Assembly: GCA_009667805.1 (NCBI GenBank)
Contig: CM019065.1
Coordinates: 148,712,101-148,776,100 of the forward strand
Direction: 5' to 3'
Length of the DNA: 64,000 nucleotides
From: Leptobrachium leishanense
Lineage: Eukaryota > Chordata > Amphibia > Anura > Megophryidae
In this document: positions 41,931-54,907 of the stretch, one piece after another
How positions within the stretch are numbered: position 1 is the stretch's first letter
Layout: each line of letters starts with the position of its first letter
Notes under the pieces: model-generated
Seen by the model: the letters and a program-made list of their open reading frames with translations, nothing else
Told to the model about the DNA's origin: nothing
Database searches by the model: none
Made by a program: the position numbers and the translations under genes

Positions 41931-44900
41931 CTTTTGCACTTTTCATTTTTCTAGTTTTGTTTTGTTCCGTCGATAAAAACAAATTATAATAAAGATTGAT
42001 TTTTAGTACTAATTAACCCAGAATCCCCTTTGGGGGGTGTGCTCAGACTGAGCAAGATATATATATGTTTTTTTATCTTTATTTGGGTGAAGCCTGTTAT
42101 ATTGGGAAATAGACTCCAATGTTTAGGTCTTCATTTGGACCTTAAGGTCAGTAGTAGAGTTACTATGTGTGCTCGTTTAGAGTTAAGGTTACTATTTGTG
42201 CTTGTTTAAGGGCTGTGGTAATGGATAGTGCTCACTGTGTTGATGTCAAAAGAAGGAACAGAATCTGTTGCCTAAAAATCAAGTACAAAGGAGAAGAATG
42301 TTAGGGTTCCCAAGGTGACTTCTCTTACAAGTTTCTCCCCTTGCACTTCTACATGTAGATGTGACAAAAAGAGAATTTCGCAAAACATGGGAATAAGGTG
42401 AAAAAAGACAGACAGGGGAAACTGTCTTAAACCCCCTCTACCTAGGTGGCCGATGACCTGACTGGACTAGTCTGGTGCGACAGTGTATTCAGACTCTGAG
42501 CCCTCCTAACTCTTACTAGTTCAGAAAAAGCCCTTGTTGCAGTTGAGGCAGCCTCAGGTAACAAGCTGAATGCACTTTTTTTAACAGATGCAAAAGCAAA
42601 ATCCCTTATTACCTAGGTCTGAGGATGTATGGTTTGCAGAATACCAGTTTAAGTTAAGAAGAACGAGCTATACTGGATTATCTCGTTCTTTTCTAGCTAG
42701 CTGCAAATTAACAGCTCATACTCAAAGTATGCAAAGTATAGGGGCTTTTAATACACAGTAAGCATTCTCAGCATTTGAGCCAGAAGCAAAGACATTTTCT
42801 GCAGTGATCCTGCTCCTTGACCTTTATCTGACTGTTCAGGCAGTCATGCCCCTTTCTTTGCAAGTCCAGGGAGTTTCTTCTCAAAATTGAAGGAGCTGTT
42901 AAAACAATTAAAGAGGTGCTGCAGTTGCTACAGCTCTGAGAACTGACTTCTCGTAAATCTTTTCATGGCAATCATGCCTGAGTCCCAGCACTTCCTTGAA
43001 ATCACACCGTCCAAAATGACTGGTCCCGGAGTACTGACATCATTGCGCCAGTCCACGATGACATCAGTTTCAGCCCCCCCAACACAGCCGAGAGAATGCC
43101 AGAAAGGGAGGCGGGGTCATTTGGACCCCTCTCTCTCCCGGTCGGAACAAGATAAAGAAAAAAGAGAGGCATCGCTGGAAAGGTCAAAGTGTGACCTTTC
43201 CAGGAATGCCTCTCTTTAACTCCTTAGTTACCAGTTTGCGATCCGGTGTCAATCTGAGCCTCATCGCGGACTGCTCCCGGTGGTAGCTGACATCTTGGAT
43301 GTCAGCCAAGCCTCGGGGCCTCCCCCGACCACTGACTTTGTCACCCATGTGCGCATTAACATTAGTTAGGGACCCCCTATCTCCTGATCGGTGGCAGCTA
43401 GAGGTTCATGTTTAGAGCATGGCCTTTCCAAAGACCAAACAGGTCCAGGTTACATGAAAAAAAACTAAAAATGTAATACAAAATTAAATAATATTTTTTT
43501 TTTTTTAATTTATTAATGCAGCACTAGTGTTCCATTTCAATTATAATGTGAACAATGATGCTGCACTAACAATTTTTTCATTTTTAGCTAAAAATCACAA
43601 ATTTTGTCTGAAAAATAAATGGTAAAAATGAGCTCAGCACACAGAGGTCTTTAAAAATAATATCAAATCAATCAGAAATAAAATGCATACATTATTAAAG
43701 TTGTAAATGATTATTGTAGCTGGAAATGTCTGATCTTTAATGGAATATCTACATAGGATTAAAAAGGTAAATTTTCAACAACCATCTGTCCTGTATTCCA
43801 ATGACACCTAGTGTTCTCCCCTGCAGACGACAGCAGCTTGTCTTAAGTGCTACTGGCATGTGTAGGACACTGGGCCCCAATGGTGCCACTGGGCCCATAT
43901 ACAAATCATCAGGGTGTTTCCCAGGCATAGAGGATGAAAACGAAGACCAGAGGCAAACAGCCAGAACCTCTAGCAACATTACTCTATGGGGGTTGAGCAT
44001 GTACAGATTTTTTTGTATTTTTAGCTATTTCCTGTATTTTGCAGCCGGGCCATATTTTCTGCTGTCCCTTCCACATATTCTTTAGGTCCCAAAATGGTGA
44101 TTGCTTGAAAGTAGGTACAGAAAATGCATTAAAAATAGCTCTAAAGATGTTTGCTTTAATTTTACAAGGTGAGCTTACACTTTAGTAGCCATTTAAGTTA
44201 CTTAAAAACCTCCTTGTTTGTTGTGTTTACTGTGGATAAATGAAAAGTAATGTACAGGTGACAACTAATAGCTATAGGTAGATATTGATAGTTATAGGTG
44301 CATAGCTAAAAGAGGCATACTTACACAGACCCGCAAACACAACTTTTAGCACACTCATACAGCACCCCATACACTTATAACGCCAGTCACACATGCAATG
44401 TTCAGTTATTGTGCTGCTGAGGCGTTTGTGCAAGTGACTCTGGGATGCAGAATTCCAGATAAGCATGGTGCTGGTTTTATTATAATATAGCAGAGCTGCT
44501 GAATGACCGTTGCTCACAGAGAGGCCAACTGACTCAGACAGTGCAACGGTCACCAGACAATTTGAACACTGGCGTATGATTGGTTAGTAAATACATATGC
44601 AAATATTACAACACACAGCTTCACATACACTTACATATTTCTTATGTTCATTGATACTCAGCCTTGCCTGCTGAACATTATAAGGTGAGAGATGATCAAG
44701 AAAATATGACATTAGAAGGCTCCCCAGACGTTTCAGAACTGCATTTTCCATGCAGTCTTAAGCCTGTTGGAGCATCAGGGGAGATTTGAAGAGAGACATA
44801 AAGGCTGGATGGGCAATAGGCAATTTGGGTAATAGGTGTAACAGAAATACAGTTAACAAAGATTATTAGAGGTAAGTGGATGTGAAGAGAGACAACATTT

Positions 44901-45454
44901 GGCAAGAGAGTTGTTGGGGGGTGGTCACCAAGTATTTTCCCTATGATGCGTGAAATTCTTAAACCTAAGCTGTAGCCGGATATATATTTTTTAAATAAAA
45001 TGCAGTGGGGACTCTGCATTTCTCTGGTGTCCTGTTGGCCAGGCTCCCAGGAAACTGTGGGAGATCACAAAGAGCCAAGTATGCACCAAGTACAACTTTT
45101 CTGAAATCACTGATTTGGACTTGTCATCATCGGCTCAGCTGGTCACAAAGGGAAATCACAGTTTGAATAGAAGTAATATATGACGTTTTGCTGTGTGATT
45201 TAGCTGAGCTGACAAGCTAGTGCTTGCTAACGACTACTCAACACTTAATGAATGCAGCCCAAAGTCCACTCAGTGAAAGCGCTTAAAATGGAATCATTTA
45301 TAAAGGAGAGTTGGCATATTTGTTGGACAGATCATATACAGAATATTAACCCTGGGGTAGGGTATTTGTGGCACCCAAAAAAAACCACAAAAGCTGTTCT
45401 GCAGCTGCTCAAAACAGTGGAAGGATTCCACCTGTGTACCTAAATCAGGGGGGC
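41931..45454. other. Intergenic; one tight hairpin at 43161-43215, otherwise nothing recognised
   Basis: No gene on either strand. 43161-43215 folds as AGAGAGGCATCGCTGGAAAGGTC against GACCTTTCCAGGAATGCCTCTCT with a five-base loop. AT-rich and low-complexity tracts are at 43490-43510. 44700-44770 resembles the CCCAGACGTTTCAGAACT repeat type. Confidence 0.45.
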
Positions 45455-45755
45455 AATAGCTGGAAAAGGAAATAGAAAGAAAAAGACAACCATTGGAGCT
45501 GCTGATGTGGTGGTCAACTGGTTTGACCCTTTTACTTAAACATAGCAGTACACAAATGTTTTGGGGTACAGCCCCTTCCTCAGTGCAATATGCTCCCAAA
45601 ATGACATAGCACACATCCTTACCTATATACAAACACTATCATGTGGGCGGAGAACAGACATCAAATTTTTGTACTGCTCTCTGTTTAAGTAAAAGAGTCA
45701 CACCAGTGGACCACCATATCAGCAGCTCCAGCATTTATCTTTTTCTTTTTCTCAT
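45455..45755. mobile_element. Penelope-type palindromic fragment with degenerate hammerhead-like motif
   Basis: Arms 45455-45548 and 45660-45755 are inverted copies (GTACTGCT...GTTTAAGTAAAAG...CCAGT...GACCACCA...ATCAGCAGCTCC). Between them, on the minus strand at 45551-45587, is CTGAGGA, A, GGGG...CCCC, AAAAC ATTT GTG, which reads as a decayed CTGATGA-stem II-GAAAC hammerhead. The layout parallels the element at 59120-60896. Confidence 0.55.
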
Positions 45756-46292
45756 GTTTGGTGGACAAGACGTTCCTGTATGTTGGGGAGGGTTGGCGTT
45801 GATGATAGGCCATTATAGATTTTGTATGGTGGTTCCGAAATTAGGATATGCAAGGATAAGATTTGTGATAATTTGGTTAGAGATTTGTGAAAATGAAGAT
45901 GGGTTGTGTTATGGAAAGCTGATTCTAATAAAAAAAACGTCCTATTGTGTAAACCGTGACTTCCCTCCACATCAGATTATCTTAGTTTTGTGTTATGGTG
46001 GGTCTAGAACGTTGGAATATAGTGATTGTGGGAGGGTTAGAGTTTTATGGTGGCTGTTAGAGATTATGACAGGGGAGTCACAGTTTACTGAGGGAGTTTT
46101 GGATTGTAAACTAGTCCAATAACTTTGCAACCTGGTTGCTTCATAATTTTCACTTTGCTCATTTCCTCAATGTATAAGCAAGTCAGAGAAGGTCTTTGTA
46201 GTCAAAGTCGCAACAAAAAAATAGGTGAACAATTGAGAAATTACTGCATTTTTATAAAATGCTGCCGTAAAATCTATTTTGATGTCATCTAA

Positions 46293-47138
46293 GGCTAGGG
46301 TCAGACGAGCGTGATTTCTACGGACTGTATAAGACGCAGTAGTGGTCACACAGTCTGTTTATTCACTGACGTATATTTTGACAGATGTAGGAGGGAAAAT
46401 AAATTAAAAAGCAAAACCATTTTGTCCGTGAAAAATGCTGGACGTATAAATGCAGTCTGTCTGACCACATTCCATCACTCACACACAAAGCTATGCAGAC
46501 GTTGCGGACGCAGCGCACTTTGTGCGTGCGTTCTAGGAGTTGTACGTTCTTGCCTACCTTGCGTCCGTGGGCCGCGGCCGTTGTGCGTCCGCAGTTCAGT
46601 GCGGATATACTTCATGTGTCGGGCTCCAATGGGCTTTCTGTCATGCTATCACGGACGTACTTTTAGGCTAGGGTCAGACTGAGGCAGTGCGAACGCGCGT
46701 GCAGCCGCACATAATCACGGCCGTAGTAGCAGCAGATGCCGGGCAATGATGGCCAATATACGAAGTACGGTCGCACAAAAGTGCGGCCGCGCAACGCAAG
46801 CGGCAAACAAACGCATTTTTTCGAGAACGTGAAACCACTAGTACTGACGTACAGAGTGCGCTGCGTCCGCTAGCGGCGTGTGTGTGTGATTAGGAGACGT
46901 CAGACGCTGCTAATGTCCGGCCAACATAACGTCCAGACCCAAAAAGTGTTTTATTGATGATCCGTACAAAATCACGGATGAAACTGCGCATCGTATGACC
47001 GCTATTGCGTATTCCGTGAAAAAATACGTCCATTCGTTCGAACGCACTTTTTCACGGACAACGTGAAAAATGCGTTAGTCTGACCCTAGCCTTAGGCGCA
47101 ATCACGGACATGAACACTACGCTCGTCTGACACCAGCC
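46293..47138. mobile_element. Harbinger-like MITE family C, copy 3, split by copy 4
   Basis: Outer ends GGCTAGGGTCAGACGAGCG and CTCGTCTGACACCAGCC, with TAA (46290-46292) and TTA (47139-47141) outside. The interior aligns, inverted, with 53796-54221, and is interrupted by copy 4. Confidence 0.85.
46666..47091. mobile_element. Harbinger-like MITE family C, copy 4, nested in copy 3
   Basis: GGCTAGGGTCAGAC ... GTCTGACCCTAGCC, 426 bp, flanked by TTA at 46663-46665 and 47092-47094. It is closest to the 12941-13367 copy. Comparison with 53796-54221 supports the empty site and hence the exact termini and 3-bp duplication. Confidence 0.92.
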
Positions 47139-47227
47139 TTAATTACAGTAATCCATAAACACAATCTGTTTTAATAACATACAAATTATAGTCTTGTTTT
47201 TGCACATTTTAAATATATTAATATATT

Positions 47228-48075
47228 CACAATGTAGGTTGGAAAAAGTATGTGAACGCCTAGCCTAATTATTTAAAGAAATGCTAATTAGAGTTGGAAA
47301 TTGACAAACCTGTTGTTAAATACAGGATAATATCAGGGTGGCTGTGAATAAGCTGGAGCTCAGCAGACGTTTGGCAATGCAGTAGGATTATGATCCTAAA
47401 TATCAAAGTAAATCCATGAAAGAACAGCTTAAAAAAGAGAAAATCTGCCTTTTGGAGTGGCCCAATCAAAGCCCAGTCCTTAATTCCATAGAGATCCTGT
47501 GGAATGACCTCCAGAGAGTTGTCCACACCAGACATCCTAAAAATGTGACGGAGATAAAGCATCTGTAAGAAAGAGTGCTCCAAAATGCCTCCTGAATGTT
47601 GCACAGCTCTAATTCACAGCTTTGGAAATCCTCGATTGAGGTTATTGCTGCCAAAAGAGGATCAACTAGCACTTAAATACAACAGGGTTATTCAGAGAAA
47701 GGTGAAATCAGGAGAAGTGGCTGGAGAAGAGAAAAATCTAGACCAAATAGACATTTTGGAATGTGAGATAAATGGAGAATATTTCTGGTTTGGCTATTTT
47801 GACCTGGAATTTTCACTTCTCCAGTCATTCTCCTGAGTTTCATCTTTCTCTGAATAACCCTGTATGTGTTTTTTACTTTTCTCCCAGCACTGTGATTGTT
47901 TAATAAGATTGTTTAATAAACACATGAAAGATTATAACTGTTTGTGTGGTGTTCACTTAAGCACATTGTGTTAGTCTTTGCTTGTGTCTTTGATGAACAC
48001 AATATGATATTTCATGACCAATTCATGCAGAAACCGACAAATTCCAATGGGATAACATACATTTTATGATCACTG
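47228..48075 (+). mobile_element. Tc1/mariner element, internally deleted
   Basis: Ends of the Tc1 type (GGTTGGAAAAAGTATGTGAA near 47236, inverted CATACATTTTATGATCACTG ending 48075) surround a plus-strand transposase C-terminal remnant at about 47370-47660: a decayed DNDPKH-like stretch, then LEWPNQSPVLNSIEILWNDL with the third catalytic acid. The N-terminal two thirds are missing. A family A MITE (47683-47862) sits inside. Confidence 0.75.
47683..47862. mobile_element. Palindromic MITE family A, copy 4, inside the deleted Tc1
   Basis: CAGGGTTATTCAGAGAAAGG ... CTGAATAACCCTG; the same core as the other copies. Confidence 0.88.
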
Positions 48076-48663
48076 TATATTCAGTCTGGATGAGTAGTTT
48101 GTGTGTCTTTATATTTATTTCTTTACATATCTGTATCTTGGAGCGAAAGAGTATGTTTTTATTATTAATATATAATAAAGTGAAATATGCATATATTTAC
48201 AAAAAAATTAAAGTCTGGCAGTTCCTGAGTGATGTTTAGGGAAGGTGGCTTATTTATTGCTTTCAGGACTCAACAACCCTTGATGCACACTGTGCATCAA
48301 TGTTACCTGCAAGGCGTCACATCAAGTCCTTCAATATTGCTCTACACTGATGTTATGTCTAGAAAGAGTGCAGTGTTCAACAGATCAAATGGTCCTAAAA
48401 AGAGAGTAAGCCAGTTGGGTTTACTATAATCATGTCACTCGCTTGTGGACACATCCATAAATGTCGCCGACTTGTAAAAGACGCTACAAATCAGACACTT
48501 CTGAATTTGACACCTTGTGACATTTTTCGGTAGCATTTTTCTTATGAGCAATCAAAAAATTTTCAGGCGCAATTGAATTCAGATTAGAATATATTTCTAA
48601 ATTGTCCAAATTGGAGCATCTTTTAAAATTGTGTAATTTTTATCACGTCATTTTTTAAATATA

Positions 48664-50312
48664 CAGTCAGGTCCATAAATATTGGGACATCGACACAATT
48701 CTAACATCTTTGGCTCTATACACCACCACAATGGAGTTGGAATGAAACAAACACAATGTGCTTTAACTGCAGACTGTCAGCTTTAATTTGAGGGTATGTA
48801 CATCCAACTCAGGTGAACGGTGTAGGACTTACAGCAGTTTGCAGATGTGCCTCCCACTTGTTAAGGGACCAAAGGTAATGGGACAGAATAATAATCATAA
48901 ATCAAACTTTCCCTTCTTAATACTTGGTTGCAAATCCTTTGCAGTCAATCACAGCCTGAAGTCTGGAACGCATAGACATCACCAGAAGCTGGGTTTCATC
49001 CCTGGTGATGCTCTGCCAGGCCTCTACTGCAACTGTCTTCAGTTCCTGCTTGTTCTTGGGGCATTTTCCCTTCAGTTTTGTCTTCAGCAAGTGAAATCCA
49101 TGCTCGATGGGATTCAGGTCAGGTGATTGACTTGGCCATTACATAACATTCCACTTCTGTCCCTTCAAAAACTATTTGGTTGCTTTTGCAGTATGCTTTG
49201 AGTCATTGTCCATCTGCACTGTGAATTGCCATCCAATGAGTTCTGCAGCATTTGGCTGAATGTGAGCAGCTAATATTGCCCGAAACACTTCAGAATTCAT
49301 CCTGCTGCTTTTGTCAGCAGTCACATCATCAATAAATACAAGAGAACCAGTTCCATTGGCAGCCATACATGCCCACGCCATGACACTACCACCACCATGC
49401 TTCACTGATGAGGTGGTATGCTTCGGATCATGAGCAGTTCAATTCCTTCTCCATACTCTTCTCGTCCCATCACTCTGGTACAAGTTGATCTTGGTCTCAT
49501 CTGTCCATAGGATCTTGTTCCAGAACTGTGAAGGCTTTGTTAGGTGTTGTTTGGCAAACTCTAATCTGGCCTTCCTGTTTTTGAGGCTCACCAATGGTTT
49601 ACATCTTGTGGTGAACCCTCTGTATTCACTCTGGTGAAGTCTTCTCTTGATTGTTGACTTTGACACACATACACCTACCTCCTGGAGAGTGTTCTTGATC
49701 TGGCCAACTGTTGTGAAGGGTGTTTTCTTCACCAGGGAAAGAATTCTTCATTCATCCACCACAGTTGTTTTCCGTGGTCTCCCTGGTCTTTTGGTGTTGC
49801 TGAGCTCACCGGTGCGTTCCTTCTTTTTGAGAATGTTCCAAACAGTTGTTTTGGCCACGCCTAATGTTCTTGCTATCTCTCTGATGGGTTTGTTTTGTTT
49901 CTTCAGCCTAATGATGGCTTGCTTCACTGATAGTGAAGGCTCTTTGGATCTCATCTTGAGAGTTGACAGCAACAGATTCCAAATGCAAATAGCACCCTTG
50001 AAATGAACTCTGGGCCTTATATCTGCATATTGTAATTGGGGTAATGAGGGAATATCACACACCTGGCCATGGAACAGCTGAGAAGCCAATTGTCCCATTA
50101 CTTTTGGTCCCTTAACAAGTGGGAGGCACATCTGCAAACTGCTGTAAGTCCTACACCGTTGACCTGAGTTGGCTGTACATACCCTCAAATTAAAGCTGAC
50201 AGTCTGCAGTTAAAGCACATTGTGTTTGTTTCATTCCAACTCCATTGTGGTGGTGTATAGAGTCAAAGATGTTAGAATTGTGTCGATGTCCCAATATTTC
50301 TGGACCTGACTG
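48664..50312 (-). mobile_element. Tc1/mariner transposon, full length, long TIRs
   Basis: 1649 bp with CAGTCAGGTCCATAAATATT at the left and its inverted partner at the right; the repeats extend about 220 bp inward. TA lies at 48662-48663 and 50313-50314. It encodes one degenerate transposase on the minus strand. Confidence 0.93.
48920..49954 (-). pseudogene. Tc1 transposase with three nonsense codons
   Basis: Starts at MRSKEPSLSVKQAIIRLKKQ (near 49954). Paired helix-turn-helix domains (REIARTLGVAKTTVWNIL; SKSTIKRRLHQ) with GRPRK between them come first, then the catalytic core: WTDETK (first Asp), MDNDSKHT (second Asp) and SPDLNPIEH (Glu), the DD34E arrangement. One frame runs through, broken by TGA near 49748, TGA near 49439 and TAG near 49172. 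Two of the three stops are TGA, as CpG decay of Arg codons would give. Inactive. Confidence 0.92.
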
Positions 50313-50429
50313 TATATTGTAATTTGTTATTGTGTTTATAAAGATGCACGTGCAACAACTTCAAGATAATCATTGATAAGCACACCGGTAGACAGTCATG
50401 TATACTATTATGAAGGTAGCAATACTAAA

Positions 50430-50700
50430 GACTCTCACCTCGTTAATGCTAGAGCTCACATAAATGAGTTAGTGCTAGCTTAAAAGAGGTGATAGTGATT
50501 TGGAGGTGATTCAGGCGCAGCGTTAACGGATTGAAAAACCTGTTAGCAAATCGGTATTAGCGATTTTTAGCATGAGGTTACTGTACTTTGCGCTCCCTAT
50601 GCTTATTCTGGGGAGCGCAAAGTGTAACTAGTGTTAGGATCACAAGGTCCTAAGAAAAAGGTTTGCTACACCTCTGAGCTGGTGTATTATCTACATCGCT
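50430..50700. mobile_element. Fragment of CpG-rich MITE family D
   Basis: GAGGTTACTGTACTTTGCGC and GGGAGCGCAAAGTG match the interior of 27804-28551; termini are lost. Confidence 0.6.
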
Positions 50701-51851
50701 TGTGGAGGAATTTTCACTAGAATAGTGACCTGTCCTCCATTAGCATTATATCCGATAATCAGCGCTCTGGATAACTTCTGATTCTGTTCAGCAGATTTGC
50801 TACATAGTTCCACTAGCTTTTTTAAGGTTCATTGATGCCCATGTAAAGGGGCAGCGTTTGTATATGGTGTGACATGCCTATTATGTATCCTTTTCCTCTT
50901 GTTCTGGGGATTTGCTATTAGTAGTGTACAGATATTTTTTGTCCTGTTTTGGCATGTTACATCAAATAAAAGTGTGGTTATTTGTATTGGCTTGTTTTTC
51001 AATGTTGACTTATTAAGCCCAGTATTAACAAAATTTAAAAAAAAAAAAAATATTTTAAAATAACTTGGGGGCAAGTGGTTTTCGGTTGTGTTTCGGTTTT
51101 CGGCCAAGTGCATCCGGAATTTTCAGTATCCGTTTCGTTCCAAAAACTTAATTTTGGTGCATCAATAACAGCAATACATTGGTTTACTGCATATATACAC
51201 ATTTACTCTAAAATTCAGTTATCCATTTACAAATACATAAAACGACTGAAACACATATCTATACATCTGCCATTATTGAATGAGAGGAGTTAAGGACAAA
51301 CAGGGGGAAAGAAAACGTGATTAGGGGTACTGAAGAGAGGAACACAAGAAGATGATGAGAAATTAGGTTCATGGGCACAAGCAGCTGACTGATGGAGAGA
51401 GCGGTAGGGAGAAAGACAAAAGAGATGGGAAAGGATATTAGAAACCGGGGAGAAAGGGAAGCAAGAGTTGTGGTAGCTGAGAGGAGGTGAATACCTCCTA
51501 AGTTTAAGGTCTACAACAACCACTAATACCAACATTTGGTTATGCACATTATAAAAAATGCAAAGTGTTTACTAATGGGATGGCACGTCTGGGTGACAGG
51601 ATGACAGATGGTGCTTTTGGATAAAAAAAGCGGTTCTGAGCGGTTTTATGTAATTGCAATATATCTGTAAAACCAAATGATATACCGAAACCTACAGAAA
51701 GGACAGGGATTTTTATTGTACATAGTTCAAGGTGGTAATAAAATGTGTGGATAAATTATTCTATGTGTTAGAAATAATAAAAGTGGGACGATGCAAGCAA
51801 TAATGGAGGGCCGGACTGCTATTAAAACATATATAGGGTAAAAAATACCAA
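50701..51851. other. Intergenic, nothing recognised
   Basis: AT-rich with an A run at about 51039. No coding region is supported. Confidence 0.4.
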
Positions 51852-52033
51852 CAGGTCTATTCAAAGAAAGGTGAAACACAGGAGATTGACTGCAGAAGTG
51901 AAAATTCGGGGTCAAAATAGCCAAACCAGAAAAATTCTCCCATTTAGCTCACTTTCCAAATCGGCTACTTGGTCTAGATCGTTATCTTCTCCTGACAGTT
52001 CTCCTGGTTTTCACCTTTCTCTGAATAACCCTG
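51852..52033. mobile_element. Palindromic MITE family A, copy 5
   Basis: CAGGTCTATTCAAAGAAAGG ... CTGAATAACCCTG; closest to the 7532-7712 copy. Confidence 0.88.
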
Positions 52034-53156
52034 CATATTTATTTTATGATGTAACAACACGTAAATATCAAAAGCTTTTTCAGAAAGTACCCAGTGTTTG
52101 CTGATGTTTCAAACACCAATGAAAATCCACATTGTTGCAACCTCAACAAACGCTTGCATTTGAAGAAAGCTTTCCCAGAGTTTGGATTCTCCGATAATGA
52201 AGCAGCGGCAATTTTTACAACATCAAACACCAGTGCTTTCTGAATAATCCCTATAGTTTTACATTATAGACCAAAATGAGTACAATTAAACCAGAAAGAA
52301 CGTTCGCTAAAAATGTCTATATATTCAAACCTACTTTTTCCAAAAGGCATACAGGGCAGTTATGCTGCCAACAATGTCACTCACCAAGCACATTCTTGGC
52401 ACAGTTTTGAGGCTTCACCTTCGGTCCAGAAATCCCCAGTAGAAGAAAGGAGTGCCACTTTGGTGACATGTGACGAAACGTGCTTTGTTGGCTCTCAAGT
52501 AAATTTAATGAAATTATTTACATAACCTCGTTAGGAACAAATATAATTTATGTTGCACTAACCCATCAATTAGTGTGACATTTTGAAATTTGGGAAAACC
52601 CATTGCCAATATCTTATATGAAAATCAATGTCTTTGTTTCAGTTTACTTCTACAAGATATTGGTTCAAACACTTGGAGCAAAACTAAAGTTCAAGGTAAT
52701 TGCCTGGATCAACTCCAGTCTACAACATTGTGAAATACAGCCATGACCAAAGGTGCAATTACGTTACATATTATCACATAGTCATTTTCAGTCAGCCTGG
52801 TCTTGGAAAGAGTATTTAATTTAGGTTGTGATTGAATTGATCTGGGAATTGTTTGTCCAAGCTGCATTCAATAGTATATATTTATCACAGAAAGGTTACA
52901 AGAAACTATCACAGTTGAATAAATCAAAGAGTCATGTAACAAGCAATTGTCTATTGTATGTTAATTGATTTGGTTCCGTATTTTCTTATATACCGTAATT
53001 GCTTTATGACAGCATCTATATATTAGGCAGACTACGCATTCCCATGCCATGATTCATAGAGGTGTGGAACATAAATGGAGCAATGGGGGAAACAAGCATA
53101 ATTTGTTTGCACATATGTGTTAGATGAGGACCATTCAGCACGAATCCCACGATTCT
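52034..53156. other. Intergenic, nothing recognised
   Basis: No gene is visible. TGACGAAACGTGC at about 52470 vaguely resembles a decayed hammerhead core, too weak to call. Confidence 0.4.
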
Positions 53157-53432
53157 CTGGGCATCTATTGCATTTCTTAGTCTTAGATTAGAGGGGCAAA
53201 GGTTTAAAAGTAACATCAGGAAGCATTATTTTACTGAGAGGGTGGTGGATACATGGAACAGCCTTCCAGTTGAAGTGGTAGAGGCCAAAACAGTAATTGA
53301 ATTTAAGCAGGCATGGGATAGGCATAAGGCTATCCTAAACAAAAGATAAATCCAGGTAAAGTATCCATGTAATTGGGCAGACTAGATGGGCCGAAAGGTT
53401 CTTATCTGCCGAAATTTTTCTATGTTTCTATT
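53157..53432 (+). mobile_element. LINE 3' tail, same family as 8286-8712
   Basis: TCTTAGATTAGAGGGGCAAA...AACAGCCTTCCAGT...CTTATCTGCCGAAATTTTTC aligns with 8450-8690; it ends in TCTATGTTTCTAT. Confidence 0.88.
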
Positions 53433-53502
53433 TATAGGATTCTGGGAATTGTAGGCTTCAACATCTAGGGAGCCGGAGTTTAAGATCCCTGGCCTAGAAT
53501 GT
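53433..53502. repeat. MITE fragment (GGGAGCC / TTTAAGATCCCTGG type)
   Basis: A short remnant resembling the right arm of 63207-63343. Confidence 0.5.
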
Positions 53503-53795
53503 CCGCATAGCTTTAAATTTTCTTTTCTTGATAGTAAATTGACATTTGGGCATACAACTAAAAATCCCATCTGTTTCACATAGGACGAGACATTTTTTTG
53601 ACTAGAGCCATTCGGCTGTTCAAAAAGCTGGCAATTCGCCAAATATTGCAAATTGACAGCAAAAAAAGGTGCAATTCGGGAGCCGTGGAATTCCCCATAG
53701 AGAAGTAACACTTAATCTATTCAGATGAGAAAGCTGAACAGCCCCGAAAAGTTGGCAAAACACCTAGATTTTCGGTGGTTTCGTTCGACAGGTTA

Positions 53796-54221
53796 ACGTG
53801 TCAGACGAGCGTAGCGTTCACGTCCATGGTGGCGCACAAATGTATGTCCATGATAGCATGAAATAAAGGCCAATGGAGCCCCACGCACGAAGTACGTCCG
53901 CACTGAACTGTGGACGCACAACGGCCGCAGCAAATGGACGCAAGTTAGGCAAGAACGTACAACCCCTAGAATGGCCGTGCGGAGGGCGCCATGTCCGCAT
54001 AGCTTTGTGAGTGAGTGATGGAACGTAGTCAGACAGACTGCATTTATGCGTCCAGCATTTTTGACGGACAAAATGGTTTTTCATTTGCCATGTACATCAG
54101 TCAAAAATAACGTCAGTCACAAAAACAGACCGTGTGGCCACTACTGTGTCTTCCGTCAGAACGTGCGTCCCTACTGCACTGACGCACAGTCCGTACAAAA
54201 TGCGCTCATCTGACCCTAGCC
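53796..54221. mobile_element. Harbinger-like MITE family C, copy 5
   Basis: The left end is degenerate (ACGTGTCAGACGAGCG after TTA 53793-53795); the right end TCTGACCCTAGCC is followed by TTA (54222-54224). It is inverted relative to copy 3. Confidence 0.82.
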
Positions 54222-54235
54222 TTAAACAGACAAAT

Positions 54236-54345
54236 TCCATAGGTTTCAATGTAAAATAATATTCTCGTTTAATAATTTTTTTTATTCAACCGTTTATTCA
54301 TTTGCAGCTAAAAGTCTATTTTTTTTTTAGCCATTTTTCAGAGAA
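54236..54345. repeat. Single arm of the fold-back element family (32265-32740)
   Basis: TAGGTTTCAATGTAAAATAA...TTTATTCATTTGCAGC...AAAAGTC matches 32628-32735. Confidence 0.65.
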
Positions 54346-54907
54346 ATTTTTGATTCTGCTTTTTTTTTTTAAAAAGTTTTAAATATTATTCTGTAATAGA
54401 CATTTTTATTGATATTCATAGCACCTTTATATATTATTTACAGGACTTTTTTTTAACCTCTGGTGTCTGGTCGGCTTCTTTTCAGTGGCTTATCAGAGGC
54501 GTTTGGCAGTCTGTTCCTCAGGTCATCTGCAGTTTGAGGATGCGTTCGGAGGCGGTCGGCAGATCGGCAGCTACGTTTGGTGGATTCCTTCGACGCACTT
54601 CGGGGACCCTGCGGTGAATGCTGAAGTCACCTGAGGGTTGGTGAATTGAGGGCACCGAAGGAGAGCACCAAAATTTCGGTGCTCTCTGAATAACTCCTTT
54701 TTAGATGGAACAGGAGAGCTACAGGACTTGGTTTCATTTCTCTGAATGTTATTTACCTTTGGAATTTGGAAAAACCCCACAAATAGTACTAACATTTTTT
54801 ACACAATAGAGAACATGAGTAATCTTATATACACATTGAATCACCGCAATTCAATGTCAACAAGCTTTCTTAACTCATAGAGTTTGATTGATTTTATAAT
54901 ACATTTA

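Noticed and set aside
52455..52490. Possible hammerhead relic (TGACATGTGACGAAACGTG)
   Set aside because: Core and stem II cannot be paired convincingly.
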